A stretch of DNA of 56,620 nt from Candidatus Moraniibacteriota bacterium (GTDB lineage Bacteria; Patescibacteriota; Minisyncoccia; CAIUEV01; JAHKAQ01), in NCBI GenBank assembly GCA_014729795.1, contig WJJI01000028.1:1-56620 (forward strand), given 5' to 3'. Under the pieces are notes generated by a model. It ran no database searches and was not told the origin of the DNA. It was given only the letters and a program-made list of their open reading frames with translations. Numbering within the stretch: position 1 is the stretch's first letter; each line of letters opens with the position of its first letter. The position numbers were made by a program, and so were the translations under genes. Below, piece by piece: positions 45,168-54,896 of the stretch.

Positions 45168-45650
45168 TTAAAAACAACCTGGGCAACTTGGCGGCATTAA
45201 TTCATCCATCATGATCGTTCTTTTAAGATAACGCTCCTTTTTAGTTGGTTTGGTAATCAACCAATCGGACAACATTTTTTTCTGTTCTTTTAAAGAAAAA
45301 TGATCCGCGGCCAAACAAATAACATTAGCTAAATTATGCTCACGAGTATGTTTGGCCACCTCCCGATTATAAACCAGGGCTGCTCGAATACCCGCGAAAC
45401 GATTTGCCGCCATGCTCATTCCAATCCCGGAAGAACAAATTAAAACCCCCAAAGCTTTATCTTGAACCAAAACCGCATTAACCGCTCTAGCCGCTATTTT
45501 GGGATAATCCACGCTTTTTTCCGAATCGGTGCCGTAATCCTTTACTTCATATTTATTCCGATTCAACCATTTGATCAATTCTTGTTTAAGTTTATAACCT
45601 CGATGGTCCGAGCCAATTATAATCAATTGTTTACTCATAAAATTATTCAA
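45168..45650 (-). CDS. rpiB: ribose-5-phosphate isomerase B
   Basis: This 160-residue isomerase interconverts ribulose 5-phosphate and ribose 5-phosphate. It has IIIGSDHRGYKLK, DYPKIAA, the catalytic cysteine in VLICSSGIGMSMAANRF, and REHNLANVICLAADH. The start at M5 (45638, MSKQLIIIG) fits the family better than M1. The tail MMDELMPPSCPGCF is longer than usual and adds two cysteines. It links hexulose-phosphate cleavage (hxlA, hxlB) with PRPP synthesis and follows pyrE by 44 nt. Confidence 0.95.
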   Translation of the reverse strand: MNNFMSKQLIIIGSDHRGYKLKQELIKWLNRNKYEVKDYGTDSEKSVDYPKIAARAVNAVLVQDKALGVLICSSGIGMSMAANRFAGIRAALVYNREVAKHTREHNLANVICLAADHFSLKEQKKMLSDWLITKPTKKERYLKRTIMMDELMPPSCPGCF

Positions 45651-45670
45651 GTTATTTAAAAATCATATAA

Positions 45671-45684
45671 CCTACGCGCGTAGG
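45671..45684. repeat. perfect 14-bp palindrome upstream of rpiB
   Basis: CCTACGCGCGTAGG is a perfect 14-bp palindrome in the pyrE-rpiB spacer, 20 nt before the rpiB start. Its halves, CTACGCG and CGCGTAG, resemble the ends of the dispersed element (TTACGCG/CGCGTAA), so it may be an operator or a collapsed remnant of such an element. Confidence 0.5.
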
Positions 45685-45694
45685 AAATAAATCA

Positions 45695-46345
45695 TTAGTT
45701 GTTAAGCGCATACCTCTTTGCCCATTCAAAACCAAGCTCTTTCCATTCACCCGCGATTTTCTTTTCCTGTTCGGTAATGTAATTTTTTTGATAAGCCTGG
45801 TCTAAAACCCGGTCAAAGCCCACTAAATAATGAGCTTCTAATTTGGCTTGCGAAAAATTTTCTTTACAGACTTTAAGTTCATGAGAATAAATTACCACCA
45901 CTGCTAAAACTTGGGCTTGGCATTCTTGCTTTAAAGCCTGAGCCGAACTTATTGAGCTGCCGCCAGTGCTAAGCATATCTTCAACCACAACCACCTTGGC
46001 TCCTTTTTTTATCTTACCTTCCACTTGTTTGCCGGCTCCATGTTGCTTTTTTTCTGGTCGTACATAAACCATGGGTAAATTCATATCTTGAGCTAAAAAA
46101 GCAGTCCATGGGATCGCGGCTGTAGCGGTGCCAGCCAAAACCAAATCCGGATCTTGACTTACAGCTTCAATTCTGGCTTTTAATTTATCTGTAATTATCT
46201 TTCTTGAGCTGGGCATGGAAATTAAAATCCGATTATCAACATAAATCGGTGAGATCATGCCTGATGTAAAGGTAAATGGTTGTTTGGGTTGAATCAAAAC
46301 CGCTTTTTCTTCTAGTAAAATTTCAGCAATCTCTTGATTGTTCAT
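45695..46345 (-). CDS. pyrE: orotate phosphoribosyltransferase
   Basis: This 216-residue enzyme joins orotate and PRPP to give orotidine 5'-phosphate. It has FTSGMISPIYVDNR, GTATAAIPWTAFLA, YVRPEKKQHG with the catalytic loop lysines, and the PRPP-binding loop VVVVEDMLSTGGS. It lies 25 nt after pyrK and before rpiB. No orotidine decarboxylase fusion is present. Confidence 0.95.
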   Translation of the reverse strand: MNNQEIAEILLEEKAVLIQPKQPFTFTSGMISPIYVDNRILISMPSSRKIITDKLKARIEAVSQDPDLVLAGTATAAIPWTAFLAQDMNLPMVYVRPEKKQHGAGKQVEGKIKKGAKVVVVEDMLSTGGSSISSAQALKQECQAQVLAVVVIYSHELKVCKENFSQAKLEAHYLVGFDRVLDQAYQKNYITEQEKKIAGEWKELGFEWAKRYALNN

Positions 46346-46370
46346 GTTTGTAAATTATAATAATTAAGTT

Positions 46371-47186
46371 TCACGCCTTAACAATACGACCACGCTCATC
46401 TCTTTTATAGCTACCGAACTCGGGAGAGGTTAAAGCTTTTTCCGCGCTTAAAACAGGGCCATCCTTACAAACTCTAATCCCGGAACCATCCAAAACACAT
46501 TGACCGCAAATACCAATCGCGCATTTCATCATTCGTTCTAATGATACTTGACAGGCAATGTTATTTTTTACCGCGATTTTCGCGCATTTATAAAGCATTA
46601 TTTCCGGCCCGCATGCTAAAATCTGATCAATTTTTTGGCCTTTTTTTATTAATTTTTCTAAAATCTCTGTAGTGAAGCCTTTTTCTCCGAAAGAACCGTC
46701 GTCGGTTGTAAAATAACAATTCTTAATCAGTTTAGCAATTTTTTCTCTTTTTAAAAAAACCGCTTGATTGCGACAACCTCCAATAAAAGTAATATTTTTA
46801 TTTTTTGCTTGGGCGCGTTCAACTAATAAATTTATCGGCGCGATCCCACAACCGCCGCCCATAATCACAATATTATTTTTTTCTGAAATCTGAAAACCTC
46901 GACCATAAGGTCCCTGAATGCCAACCTGATCACCGACTTTTAAGTTAAACATGGCTTGTGTAAAATCACCAATTTTCATTGCGGTTATTTCAAAATATTC
47001 ACCATCAGAAGAGGAAACACTAAAAGGCTTCATGTCTAAACCCGGAATCCAAAACATAATAAACTGCCCGGCTTCTAATTCCATTTTACCTTGAAACCTA
47101 AAGGTCTTGAACCCTTGAGCTTCTTGAATAATTTGCTTAACTTTATAAATCTTTGGTTGTTCTGGTTTTTTAATTGCTTTAGACAT
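46371..47186 (-). CDS. pyrK: dihydroorotate dehydrogenase electron-transfer subunit
   Basis: This 271-residue flavoprotein has an FAD-binding barrel (about 15-100, MKPFSVSSSDG), an NAD-binding region (IVIMGGGCGIAPI, LACGPEIM) and a [2Fe-2S] site near the C-terminus (CAIGICGQCVLDG and VCKDGPV). It passes electrons from PyrD class 1B to NAD+. The C-terminus has additional residues (KRDERGRIVKA). It is 9 nt after pyrD. Confidence 0.95.
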   Translation of the reverse strand: MSKAIKKPEQPKIYKVKQIIQEAQGFKTFRFQGKMELEAGQFIMFWIPGLDMKPFSVSSSDGEYFEITAMKIGDFTQAMFNLKVGDQVGIQGPYGRGFQISEKNNIVIMGGGCGIAPINLLVERAQAKNKNITFIGGCRNQAVFLKREKIAKLIKNCYFTTDDGSFGEKGFTTEILEKLIKKGQKIDQILACGPEIMLYKCAKIAVKNNIACQVSLERMMKCAIGICGQCVLDGSGIRVCKDGPVLSAEKALTSPEFGSYKRDERGRIVKA

Positions 47187-47195
47187 GATTTTAAT

Positions 47196-48128
47196 TTATC
47201 TATGAGCCGCTCCCACCAATTCAGCGATCGATTTCACTTGATTTTTTTGCATCCATTTTCTAATTTCTTGGTTAATTTTGGCAAAAATATCTATACCTTG
47301 ATAATAAACCCCGGAACCAACTCCCACTAACTCAGCCCCGGCCATAATCATTTCCAATGCATCTCGCCCCGTGGTTACGCCTCCAATGCCCACCAAAGGA
47401 ATCTTAACCGCTTGATAAACATCATAAATCATTCTTACCGCTAAAGGACGAATCGCCGGTCCGCTTATTCCACCCGATCCAACAGACAATACCGGCCTTT
47501 TTGCTTCAATATTAATCACCATCCCCGGTCCCAAAGTATTAATCGCGGAAATTGCGTCCGCCCCGGCATCTTCAACTTCTTTGGCAATCGCCACAATATC
47601 GGTAACATTAGGCGACAATTTTACAATAATCGGTTTTTTGGTGTTTTTTTTAACCAACTTCACAACCTGCCTGGGCATACCTGTTAAACAAGCAAAAGGT
47701 TTCGGGGTTTCTTCTTTTACGTTTGGGCAAGAAATATTAACTTCCACCAAATCAGCTTGAGTTTGGTCAAGCTTTTTAGCAATCTGTTCAAACTCCTCTA
47801 AGCTAAAACCAAAAATACTAATAATAACCGGATTTTCCGGTCTTCTCTGTTTTAATTCTTTAATTTCATTTTTTTCATTTAGAAAACCCGCGTTGGTTAA
47901 ACCATAACAGTTTAACATGCCCGCTTCATAAGTAATGACTTTGGGGCAAGGATTGCCGTCCCTGCCTGAAATATTTGTTGATTTTGTAGTAACTCCACCG
48001 GCTCCACTTGTAATTACCTTTTCCATGGAGGTAGCGGTCATGCCTAAAATTCCCGAACTCAAAACAATTGGATTGGGAAATTCAACTCCCAAGAAATTTA
48101 CCCTTGAATCAATTTTTTGCTTACTCAT
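47196..48128 (-). CDS. pyrD: dihydroorotate dehydrogenase, class 1B
   Basis: This 310-residue FMN enzyme oxidises dihydroorotate to orotate. It has LGVEFPNPIVLSSGILG, the cysteine base region VEVNISCPNVKE typical of class 1, VKLSPNVTD and GGVTTGRDALEMIMAGA. The adjacent pyrK gene identifies the NAD-linked 1B form. A 47-nt spacer separates it from pyrC. Confidence 0.96.
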   Translation of the reverse strand: MSKQKIDSRVNFLGVEFPNPIVLSSGILGMTATSMEKVITSGAGGVTTKSTNISGRDGNPCPKVITYEAGMLNCYGLTNAGFLNEKNEIKELKQRRPENPVIISIFGFSLEEFEQIAKKLDQTQADLVEVNISCPNVKEETPKPFACLTGMPRQVVKLVKKNTKKPIIVKLSPNVTDIVAIAKEVEDAGADAISAINTLGPGMVINIEAKRPVLSVGSGGISGPAIRPLAVRMIYDVYQAVKIPLVGIGGVTTGRDALEMIMAGAELVGVGSGVYYQGIDIFAKINQEIRKWMQKNQVKSIAELVGAAHR

Positions 48129-48175
48129 GTATTAATGATACTAATTTTCCCGAACTTGACCTGTTGTCTGCTATG

Positions 48176-49384
48176 TTAATCGATCATGTTCTGGTTATAA
48201 TCACTATAAACCAATCTTCCCCCGGCCACAGTTATCTTTGGCCAGCCGATCAGTGACCAATCTTCAAAGGGACTCCATTTTGCCTTGCTTTTGATGCCTC
48301 TTTGCTTCAACGTGTGTTTACTGGATAAATCAACAATTACAAAATCTCTTAATTTGGTTTTAATCTGATTTGGATTATAGCAATAATTATAATTCTCACC
48401 AATCTTAAAAATTTGAGCCGGATTCTTAACCATTAAGTAAAAAATTTGCTGTAAAGTTATGTTTTTTTCTAAATATGCCTGCATCATCAAAGCCATGCTT
48501 GTTTCTATGCCGGGCACTCCAAAAGGCGGCTCTTTGCTTTTCTTTTCCTTGATTAAATGAGGAGCATGATCAGTACCGATCGTATCAACTACTCCCTGCT
48601 TGATTCCCTGCCAAAGCGCTGCTTGATCATCTTTGCCCCCCAAAGACGGTTTCATCATTTTAAAAGCATCGTCATCGGCCTGTTTGGTTAAAAACAAATG
48701 GTGTAAGGTAACTTCAATAAAAAACCGATTCGGGTATTTAAGCTTATATGGCCTGATCTTCTCAAGTTCCTCCCTGCCTCTTACGTGACATAAATACAAC
48801 TTGGTTCCATATTTTTTAGCTAATTTAATCACTAAATCAATCTTTTCCTGCTCGGCGTGCACGCTTATAAGATCTATGTTGCGAAAATATTTCTCTAATA
48901 GCTTCTGATTTTCAATTAATAAATCGCCGGTCGTGTGGTTTAAATACAACTTCACCGAATGAACTTTGTTGTTCTTTGCTGCTTCTAAAATCGCTTCTAA
49001 ATTGTCTTGGCTGCTGGCGCCAAAATGAAAGCCGCATTCCAAACAGCTCAAATTTGCGGCTTTAACGCGCTTGCTCAAAGTCTTTAAATCAACTACCGGC
49101 GGTTGACTGTTGGGCATATCTATAAAATAAACATAGCCGCCAGCTGCCGCCGCCTGTGAAACAGATAAAAAGTCTTCTTTATGGCTTTGTTCAAAATCTC
49201 GAACATGAACGTGCGGATCAATTAAGCCTGGAAAAAGCAACCAATCTCGATCAGCTTTAAGTAATAACTGTTTGTTTTTTTTAATATTCTTTATCGGTAT
49301 AACTAAATCACTAACCGTTTCAATTTTGCCTTGATTAAATATTTTAATTTTTTCAGCTTTTAGCTCCATATCTTTTAAACCCAT
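48176..49384 (-). CDS. pyrC: dihydroorotase
   Basis: This 402-residue amidohydrolase closes carbamoyl aspartate to dihydroorotate. It has the metal motif IDPHVHVRDFEQ, a probable carboxylated lysine in SVKLYLNHTTG, histidines in DLISVHAE and LYLCHVRG, and the catalytic region GTDHAPH. Length and layout fit the class I type. It is 56 nt after pyrB. An acidic Lys-rich N-terminus (MELKAEKIKIFNQGK) is the beta-sandwich strand. Confidence 0.93.
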   Translation of the reverse strand: MGLKDMELKAEKIKIFNQGKIETVSDLVIPIKNIKKNKQLLLKADRDWLLFPGLIDPHVHVRDFEQSHKEDFLSVSQAAAAGGYVYFIDMPNSQPPVVDLKTLSKRVKAANLSCLECGFHFGASSQDNLEAILEAAKNNKVHSVKLYLNHTTGDLLIENQKLLEKYFRNIDLISVHAEQEKIDLVIKLAKKYGTKLYLCHVRGREELEKIRPYKLKYPNRFFIEVTLHHLFLTKQADDDAFKMMKPSLGGKDDQAALWQGIKQGVVDTIGTDHAPHLIKEKKSKEPPFGVPGIETSMALMMQAYLEKNITLQQIFYLMVKNPAQIFKIGENYNYCYNPNQIKTKLRDFVIVDLSSKHTLKQRGIKSKAKWSPFEDWSLIGWPKITVAGGRLVYSDYNQNMID

Positions 49385-49440
49385 AATTGTTAACCATTTA
49401 GGAAAGAGTCTGTTTTTTCCAACCTTTGAGCTTTCCGCGC

Positions 49441-50358
49441 TTAATCAGATTTCTCTAAAATATCCACTAATAAAGCCATTCTAATATACATTCCATTCCG
49501 AGCCTGCTCAAAGTAATGCGCGTGTTTGGTTTTGTCGATTTCCGGATCAAGCTCTTGTCGGCGCGGCAAAGGATGTAAGATCTTTAAAGCCGGGTTGCAA
49601 TTTTCCAACATTTTTTTGTTTATCGTTAAAATATTTAATTTTTTTGTCCCGACTTGTTCGCTTTTAAATCTTTCAGTCTGCGTTCTAGTCGCGTAAATAA
49701 TATCGGCTTTTTTTAAGACCTGCTTGATGTTTGGTTTTAACTCTAGTTTTAAATTTTTGCGCTTCAGTTCCTGTCTTAACTTTGAAACAAAACCTAATCC
49801 GGGGTGGTGTACGCAATAAATTGTAACATTTTCATAATTAGCCAACCCCAAAGCCAAAGATCGTGCCGTCCGCCCATACTTCAAATCTCCCCAAAGCGCG
49901 ATCTTTAATCCATCCAAAGCGCCTCTGATTTCTTTTATGGTCATCAAATCTAGCAATGTTTGAGTAGGATGTTCGTTGGCTCCATCGCCGGCATTAATTA
50001 ATGGCCGGTTAACAACTTGAGCTGCCAACTCTACTGATCCCATTTCCGGATGACGCATCACAATTAAGTCAGCATAACCGCCCACTATTCTAATAGTGTC
50101 TTCTAGGCTTTCTCCTTTTCCGCCATAAGAGGTATTGGTCTTATCGGCAAAACCGATCACTTTAGCGCCTAATCGCAAGCTAGCGACCTCAAAGCTTAAT
50201 CTAGTGCGAGTTGAAGCCTCGAAAAATAAGCTAGCTATAATTTTTTTATCTAATTTTTCCGCAAATTGAGCCGGCTCTTTTTTAATCAGGTTTGCCAACT
50301 CGATCAGTTGTTCAATTTTTTGCCGATCTAAATTTCTAATACTAATTAAATGTTGCAT
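49441..50358 (-). CDS. pyrB: aspartate carbamoyltransferase catalytic chain
   Basis: This 305-residue enzyme makes carbamoyl aspartate from carbamoyl phosphate and aspartate. It has the carbamoyl-phosphate motif FFEASTRTRLSFEVA, the SYGGKGESLEDTIR loop, MRHPEMG, GDGANEHPTQTLLD and HPLPRRQELDPEID. No regulatory pyrI gene is seen. It lies 32 nt after carB. Confidence 0.97.
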   Translation of the reverse strand: MQHLISIRNLDRQKIEQLIELANLIKKEPAQFAEKLDKKIIASLFFEASTRTRLSFEVASLRLGAKVIGFADKTNTSYGGKGESLEDTIRIVGGYADLIVMRHPEMGSVELAAQVVNRPLINAGDGANEHPTQTLLDLMTIKEIRGALDGLKIALWGDLKYGRTARSLALGLANYENVTIYCVHHPGLGFVSKLRQELKRKNLKLELKPNIKQVLKKADIIYATRTQTERFKSEQVGTKKLNILTINKKMLENCNPALKILHPLPRRQELDPEIDKTKHAHYFEQARNGMYIRMALLVDILEKSD

Positions 50359-50390
50359 AAAAAAATATTTTATAACGAGTTAGTTCTTGA

Positions 50391-53300
50391 TCAATGATAA
50401 TTATCAACATAATCATCCCAGCTTTTGATCTTCAAAACCGGATTTTTTTCCAAAGACCGTACTATTAATTTAGCTACCTGTAAATTATTTATCAAAGGAA
50501 TATTACCGTCAATTGTCGCTCTTCTAATATAATAACCCTTGGTAGCGCCTTTTTTATTTAAACTTTTAGGAATATTAATTACCAATTCAATGTTTTTGCT
50601 TAAAAACTGATTTAAAATCTGAGTATGGTCTTTGACTTGATTTTTGGGAAATTTTAATTTTAATAATTGTAATTTCACGCCTCGTTTTGAAGCCACTTCG
50701 GTTGTTTTTTCAGTGGCATAAATCCGATAGCCCAAGGCTTTTAATCGTTCAAAATAACTGATAAAATCAAGCTTAACTTCAAGCGGACCCAGAGATACAA
50801 AAATACTCTTTTTAGGTTTTTGAAACCCTATCGCGTACATTGATTTCAAGAAAGCTTCTTCTAGGGAATCGCCAATGGTTGCTACCTCGCCGGTAGAGGT
50901 CATTTCCACGCCCAAAACAGGATCAGCTCCCTTTAATCGAGAAAAAGAAAATTGCGGCGCTTTAACTCCAATATAGTCTAAGTCAATGGTATTATACTGT
51001 TCATCTTTATTGTCTTCACGCATAACCTGAGCCGCGATTTTGATAAAATTATAACCGGTTGTCTTACTGGAAAATGGAAAGGAGCGACTTGCTCTTAGGT
51101 TGCACTCAATTACTTTTATATCATTGGCTTTGGCTAAAAATTGAATATTAAACGGCCCGGTAATTTTCAAGGCCTGAGCAATATTTTTTGTAATTCTTTT
51201 AATCCTTCTGATTGTCTCTAAATACAATTTCTGGCCTGGCAAAGCAATGGTAGCGTCGCCGCTATGTACTCCGGCGTGCTCTATGTGCTCTCCAATCGCA
51301 TAAATCAACACATCGCCTTGATTGGCCACCGCATCAATTTCTATTTCTTTGGCGCCGACTTCAAATTTGCTAACAACCACCGGATGCTCCTTGGAGATCT
51401 GAGTGGCAATATCCAAATAATTACGCAAATGCGCTTTATTAAAAGCCACGCTCATGGCCATACCGCTTAAAACATAAGAAGGTCTAACCAAGACCGGGTA
51501 GCCCACTTTTTTGGCAAAAGCCAAAGCTTTTTCGATGCTGGTTAACTCCTTCCATTGCGGTTGAGAAATTTGTAGCATATCCAACAAGCTGGAAAACTTG
51601 TGTCGATCTTCGGCTCTATCAATATTTTTAGGGTCGGTTCCTAAAATTTTCACTCCGCTTTTATTCAAAGCCAATGCTAAATTATTCGGCACCTGTCCGC
51701 CCACCGAGATTATTATTCCATTCGGCTTTTCCTGATCCCAAATATCCAAAACTCGCTCTTCGCTTAATTCATCAAAGTATAATTTATCACATTCATCATA
51801 ATCAGTTGAAACGGTTTCCGGATTATAATTTACCATTACTGTCTCATAGCCGGCTTTACGAAAATCTCTAATCGTATTCACGCAACACCAATCGAATTCA
51901 ACCGAAGAACCAATGCAATATGGGCCGCTGCCTAAAACCACAACTTTATTTTTTGCTTTTTGAGTTGCTTTTATGTCATTCTCCCAACCGTTATATGTAA
52001 AGTAAAGATAATTGGTTTTAGCCGGAAATTCGGCCGCCATGGTATCAATCCGTTTTACTACTGGAATAATTCCCAACTCTTTTCTTAGTTTTCTAACCTC
52101 CCTCTCATTAACCATCAAATACCAACCAATTTGCGCGTCTGAATAACCTAATTGCTTGGCTTGTCTTAAAATTCCAATGGCGCGTTTTTTTTGCTTTACC
52201 CCCTTTATCAAAAAAGCCGTGTGTTTTTTATAAATATTTCTTATATGTTTGATGGTTTTACTTTTGTATTTGTCTAGCTTCTCAAATTTTAAATATTTAA
52301 TTAAGTTATGAATTTCGTTTCTATACTCAGATATTTGCCTTAATTTATATAAAAACCAAGGGTCAATCTGACTAAGCTTAGCGATTTCCTTCACGCTCCA
52401 ACCATCTTCAAGTGCTTTGGCAATGGCAAAAATTCGTCTTGGAGTTGGTTTCCTAATTTCTTTGGCTAAATTTTTAAATTCAAAACTCCAATCTGTAAAG
52501 CCATAAGAACCGGTCTGAAGCATCCTGATAGCTTTTTGCAAAGCTTCGGCAAAATTTCTACCAATAGCCATAACCTCACCCACGCTTTTCATTTCCGAGC
52601 CAATTTCCAAATTAACCTTTCGGAACTTGTTTAAATCCCAACGTGGAAATTTAACTACCACGTAATCTAAAGCCGGCTCAAAGCAAGCTGTGGTTTTTTG
52701 AGTAATCGCATTTTTAATCCGCCAAAGCTTTTGCCCTAATCCAAGCTTTGCCGCGATGTAGGCTAAAGGGTAACCGGTAGCCTTGGAAGCCAAAGCCGAT
52801 GATCTACTTAAACGAGCGTTCACCTCAATAACTCGATAGTCAAGACTTTCCGGGTCAAGCGCGAATTGAATATTGCCTTCCCCCACAATACCCAAATGTT
52901 TCATTACTTTAATCCCGACTGATCGTAAAAAATGATACTCGCGATTATTCAAGGTTTGGCTTGGCGCAACCACGATTGATTCGCCGGTGTGAACTCCCAA
53001 AGGATCAAAGTTTTCCATATTACAAACTGTCACGCAATTATCATATTCATCTCGAACAACTTCATATTCAATTTCTTTCCAACCTTTTAATGATTCCTCC
53101 AGCAAGACCTGTTTGGAATAGCTAAAAGCCGTATCCAATAATGCTTCCAACTGTTCCTGATTTTTTGCAAAACCCGATCCCTGACCTCCTAAAGAATAGG
53201 CCGCCCGTACAATAATTGGATAACCGATTTTTTTGATCATGGTCAAAGCTTGTTTTTTCGAGCTTACTGCTATGCTTTTCGGGGTTTTAACTTTAATTTT

Positions 53301-53705
53301 TTTTAATTCTTTAACAAACAAATCCCGATCTTCGGTTTTCATAATTGTCCTAATCGAAGTACCAAGTATTTTTATTCCATATTTTTTTAAAACTCCCTTT
53401 TCATGTAATTCTAATCCGCAATTTAATGCGGTTTGACCGCCAAAAGCCAGCATTATCGCTTCTGGTTTTTCTTTTTCAATAACCTGTTTTACAAACTCAT
53501 ACCTTACCGGCAAAAAATATACCTTATCAGCCAATCCTTTATCGGTTTGTACCGTGGCAATATTCGGATTCACTAAAATTATTTCAAGTTTTTCCTCTTT
53601 CATTGCTTTAATTGCTTGACTGCCTGAATAATCAAACTCGCCAGCCTGACCAATTTTTAAGCCTCCGGAACCCAATAATAAAACTTTTTTAATTTTTTCT
53701 GCCAT
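50391..53705 (-). CDS. carB: carbamoyl-phosphate synthase large subunit
   Basis: This 1104-residue enzyme has two ATP-grasp halves. The first begins KKVLLLGSGGLKIGQAGEFDYSG with RAAYSLGGQGSGF; the second has VVVLGSGPYCIGSSVEFDWC, RPSYVLSGMAMSV and NLRASRSFPFSSKTTG. It makes carbamoyl phosphate from bicarbonate, glutamine-derived ammonia and ATP. The C-terminal region (about 960-1104) is the allosteric domain, ending KSWDDYVDNYH. Its ATG follows the carA TAA with no gap. Confidence 0.98.
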   Translation of the reverse strand: MAEKIKKVLLLGSGGLKIGQAGEFDYSGSQAIKAMKEEKLEIILVNPNIATVQTDKGLADKVYFLPVRYEFVKQVIEKEKPEAIMLAFGGQTALNCGLELHEKGVLKKYGIKILGTSIRTIMKTEDRDLFVKELKKIKVKTPKSIAVSSKKQALTMIKKIGYPIIVRAAYSLGGQGSGFAKNQEQLEALLDTAFSYSKQVLLEESLKGWKEIEYEVVRDEYDNCVTVCNMENFDPLGVHTGESIVVAPSQTLNNREYHFLRSVGIKVMKHLGIVGEGNIQFALDPESLDYRVIEVNARLSRSSALASKATGYPLAYIAAKLGLGQKLWRIKNAITQKTTACFEPALDYVVVKFPRWDLNKFRKVNLEIGSEMKSVGEVMAIGRNFAEALQKAIRMLQTGSYGFTDWSFEFKNLAKEIRKPTPRRIFAIAKALEDGWSVKEIAKLSQIDPWFLYKLRQISEYRNEIHNLIKYLKFEKLDKYKSKTIKHIRNIYKKHTAFLIKGVKQKKRAIGILRQAKQLGYSDAQIGWYLMVNEREVRKLRKELGIIPVVKRIDTMAAEFPAKTNYLYFTYNGWENDIKATQKAKNKVVVLGSGPYCIGSSVEFDWCCVNTIRDFRKAGYETVMVNYNPETVSTDYDECDKLYFDELSEERVLDIWDQEKPNGIIISVGGQVPNNLALALNKSGVKILGTDPKNIDRAEDRHKFSSLLDMLQISQPQWKELTSIEKALAFAKKVGYPVLVRPSYVLSGMAMSVAFNKAHLRNYLDIATQISKEHPVVVSKFEVGAKEIEIDAVANQGDVLIYAIGEHIEHAGVHSGDATIALPGQKLYLETIRRIKRITKNIAQALKITGPFNIQFLAKANDIKVIECNLRASRSFPFSSKTTGYNFIKIAAQVMREDNKDEQYNTIDLDYIGVKAPQFSFSRLKGADPVLGVEMTSTGEVATIGDSLEEAFLKSMYAIGFQKPKKSIFVSLGPLEVKLDFISYFERLKALGYRIYATEKTTEVASKRGVKLQLLKLKFPKNQVKDHTQILNQFLSKNIELVINIPKSLNKKGATKGYYIRRATIDGNIPLINNLQVAKLIVRSLEKNPVLKIKSWDDYVDNYH

Positions 53706-54806
53706 TTATAGCATCTTAACGAATTTTTCAATTAACCAGGCCGTATCCTGCGGCCCCGGAAAAGCTTCAGGGTGAAATTGAACCGCGAAGAATCGCTCAT
53801 TATCGTGTTTAATCCCTTCAATCGTCCCGTCATTAACATTAATAAACCAAGGTTTCCAATCTCTGTTTAAGCTATTTTTAGCCACCACAAAACCGTGATT
53901 TTGGCTGGTTAAATAACAACGACTGGTACCAATTTCTTGACAAGGTTGATTTTGACTTCGATGACCAAATTTTAATTTATAGGTTTTTGCCTTAGCCGCC
54001 AAAGCCATTAATTGATTACCTAAACAAATCCCGAAAATCGGTTTTTTACCCTGAAAAGCCTTTGCAATATTTGCAATTGTTTGTTGATTTACCATTGGAT
54101 CTCCCGGGCCATTGGAAATGAAGATTCCCTGACATTTTTCTTTGGTAAAGTCATAATCGTAAGGAACTCGCAAAACCTCCAAACCAAAATCCAAAAAACT
54201 CCTTAGAATGTTATTCTTAACCCCGCAATCAACCACCACAATTCGTTTGGGTTTCTTCCAATATTTATTGCCGCTTATTTTTTTGCTCGGTTTATAGTTA
54301 ATTGGCTTTTTTACGCATACCTGAGCCACTAAATTTTCTTGATTTGGATCCCGAAAATCCAATTTTGATTTTTTTTTATCTGCCGAAAAAATTATTTTTC
54401 CCAACATCACTCCTTTGCTGCGCAATTTTTTGGTTAAAGCTCGGGTATCAACTCCAAAAATTGCCGGGATTCCTTGTTCTTGTAAAAACTTACCCAAACT
54501 CTTAGTTGCCTGCCAATGATTGTAGTTAACCGAATAATCAGCTACCACCAAACCGCTAATTTGCGCTCTGTTTGATTCAAAGTATTTTGCCAAACCGTTT
54601 TCCTTGTCTGTTGCCGGAATTCCATAATTTCCAATCAAAGGATAAGTTAAAACTAAAATTTGTCCACGATATGAAGGATCGGTTAAACTTTCTGGATAGC
54701 CTACCATACCGGTATTAAAAACAACTTCCCCAGTCTTGGCTTTTTCAAAACCAAACGATTCCCCTTCAAAAACCGTTTTATCTTCCAATATTAGCTTTGC
54801 TTTCAT
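53706..54806 (-). CDS. carA: carbamoyl-phosphate synthase small (glutaminase) subunit
   Basis: This 366-residue subunit supplies ammonia from glutamine. It has the N-terminal family segment MVGYPESLTDPSY and the class I amidotransferase triad: cysteine in GICLGNQLMAL, and histidine and glutamate in AVQFHPEAFPGP. First gene of the pyrimidine group; 246 nt of leader with a terminator-like hairpin separates it from the upstream glycosyltransferase gene. Its stop abuts the carB start directly. Confidence 0.97.
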   Translation of the reverse strand: MKAKLILEDKTVFEGESFGFEKAKTGEVVFNTGMVGYPESLTDPSYRGQILVLTYPLIGNYGIPATDKENGLAKYFESNRAQISGLVVADYSVNYNHWQATKSLGKFLQEQGIPAIFGVDTRALTKKLRSKGVMLGKIIFSADKKKSKLDFRDPNQENLVAQVCVKKPINYKPSKKISGNKYWKKPKRIVVVDCGVKNNILRSFLDFGLEVLRVPYDYDFTKEKCQGIFISNGPGDPMVNQQTIANIAKAFQGKKPIFGICLGNQLMALAAKAKTYKLKFGHRSQNQPCQEIGTSRCYLTSQNHGFVVAKNSLNRDWKPWFINVNDGTIEGIKHDNERFFAVQFHPEAFPGPQDTAWLIEKFVKML

Positions 54807-54859
54807 GATTTATTAACCTGTTTCTATTTATTTAGACACACTCACCTAAAGCTTCCTAT

Positions 54860-54885
54860 AAAAAAATTCCCTGTTTTGGGAATTT
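54860..54885 (-). terminator. intrinsic terminator or attenuator in front of carA
   Basis: On the minus strand AAATTCCC-AAAACA-GGGAATTT forms a perfect 8-bp stem (54878-54885 and 54864-54871), followed by a run of seven T. It lies 168 nt after the glycosyltransferase stop and 54 nt before the carA start. It may end the upstream transcript or attenuate the pyrimidine genes. Confidence 0.75.
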
Positions 54886-54896
54886 AATTACTGAGC

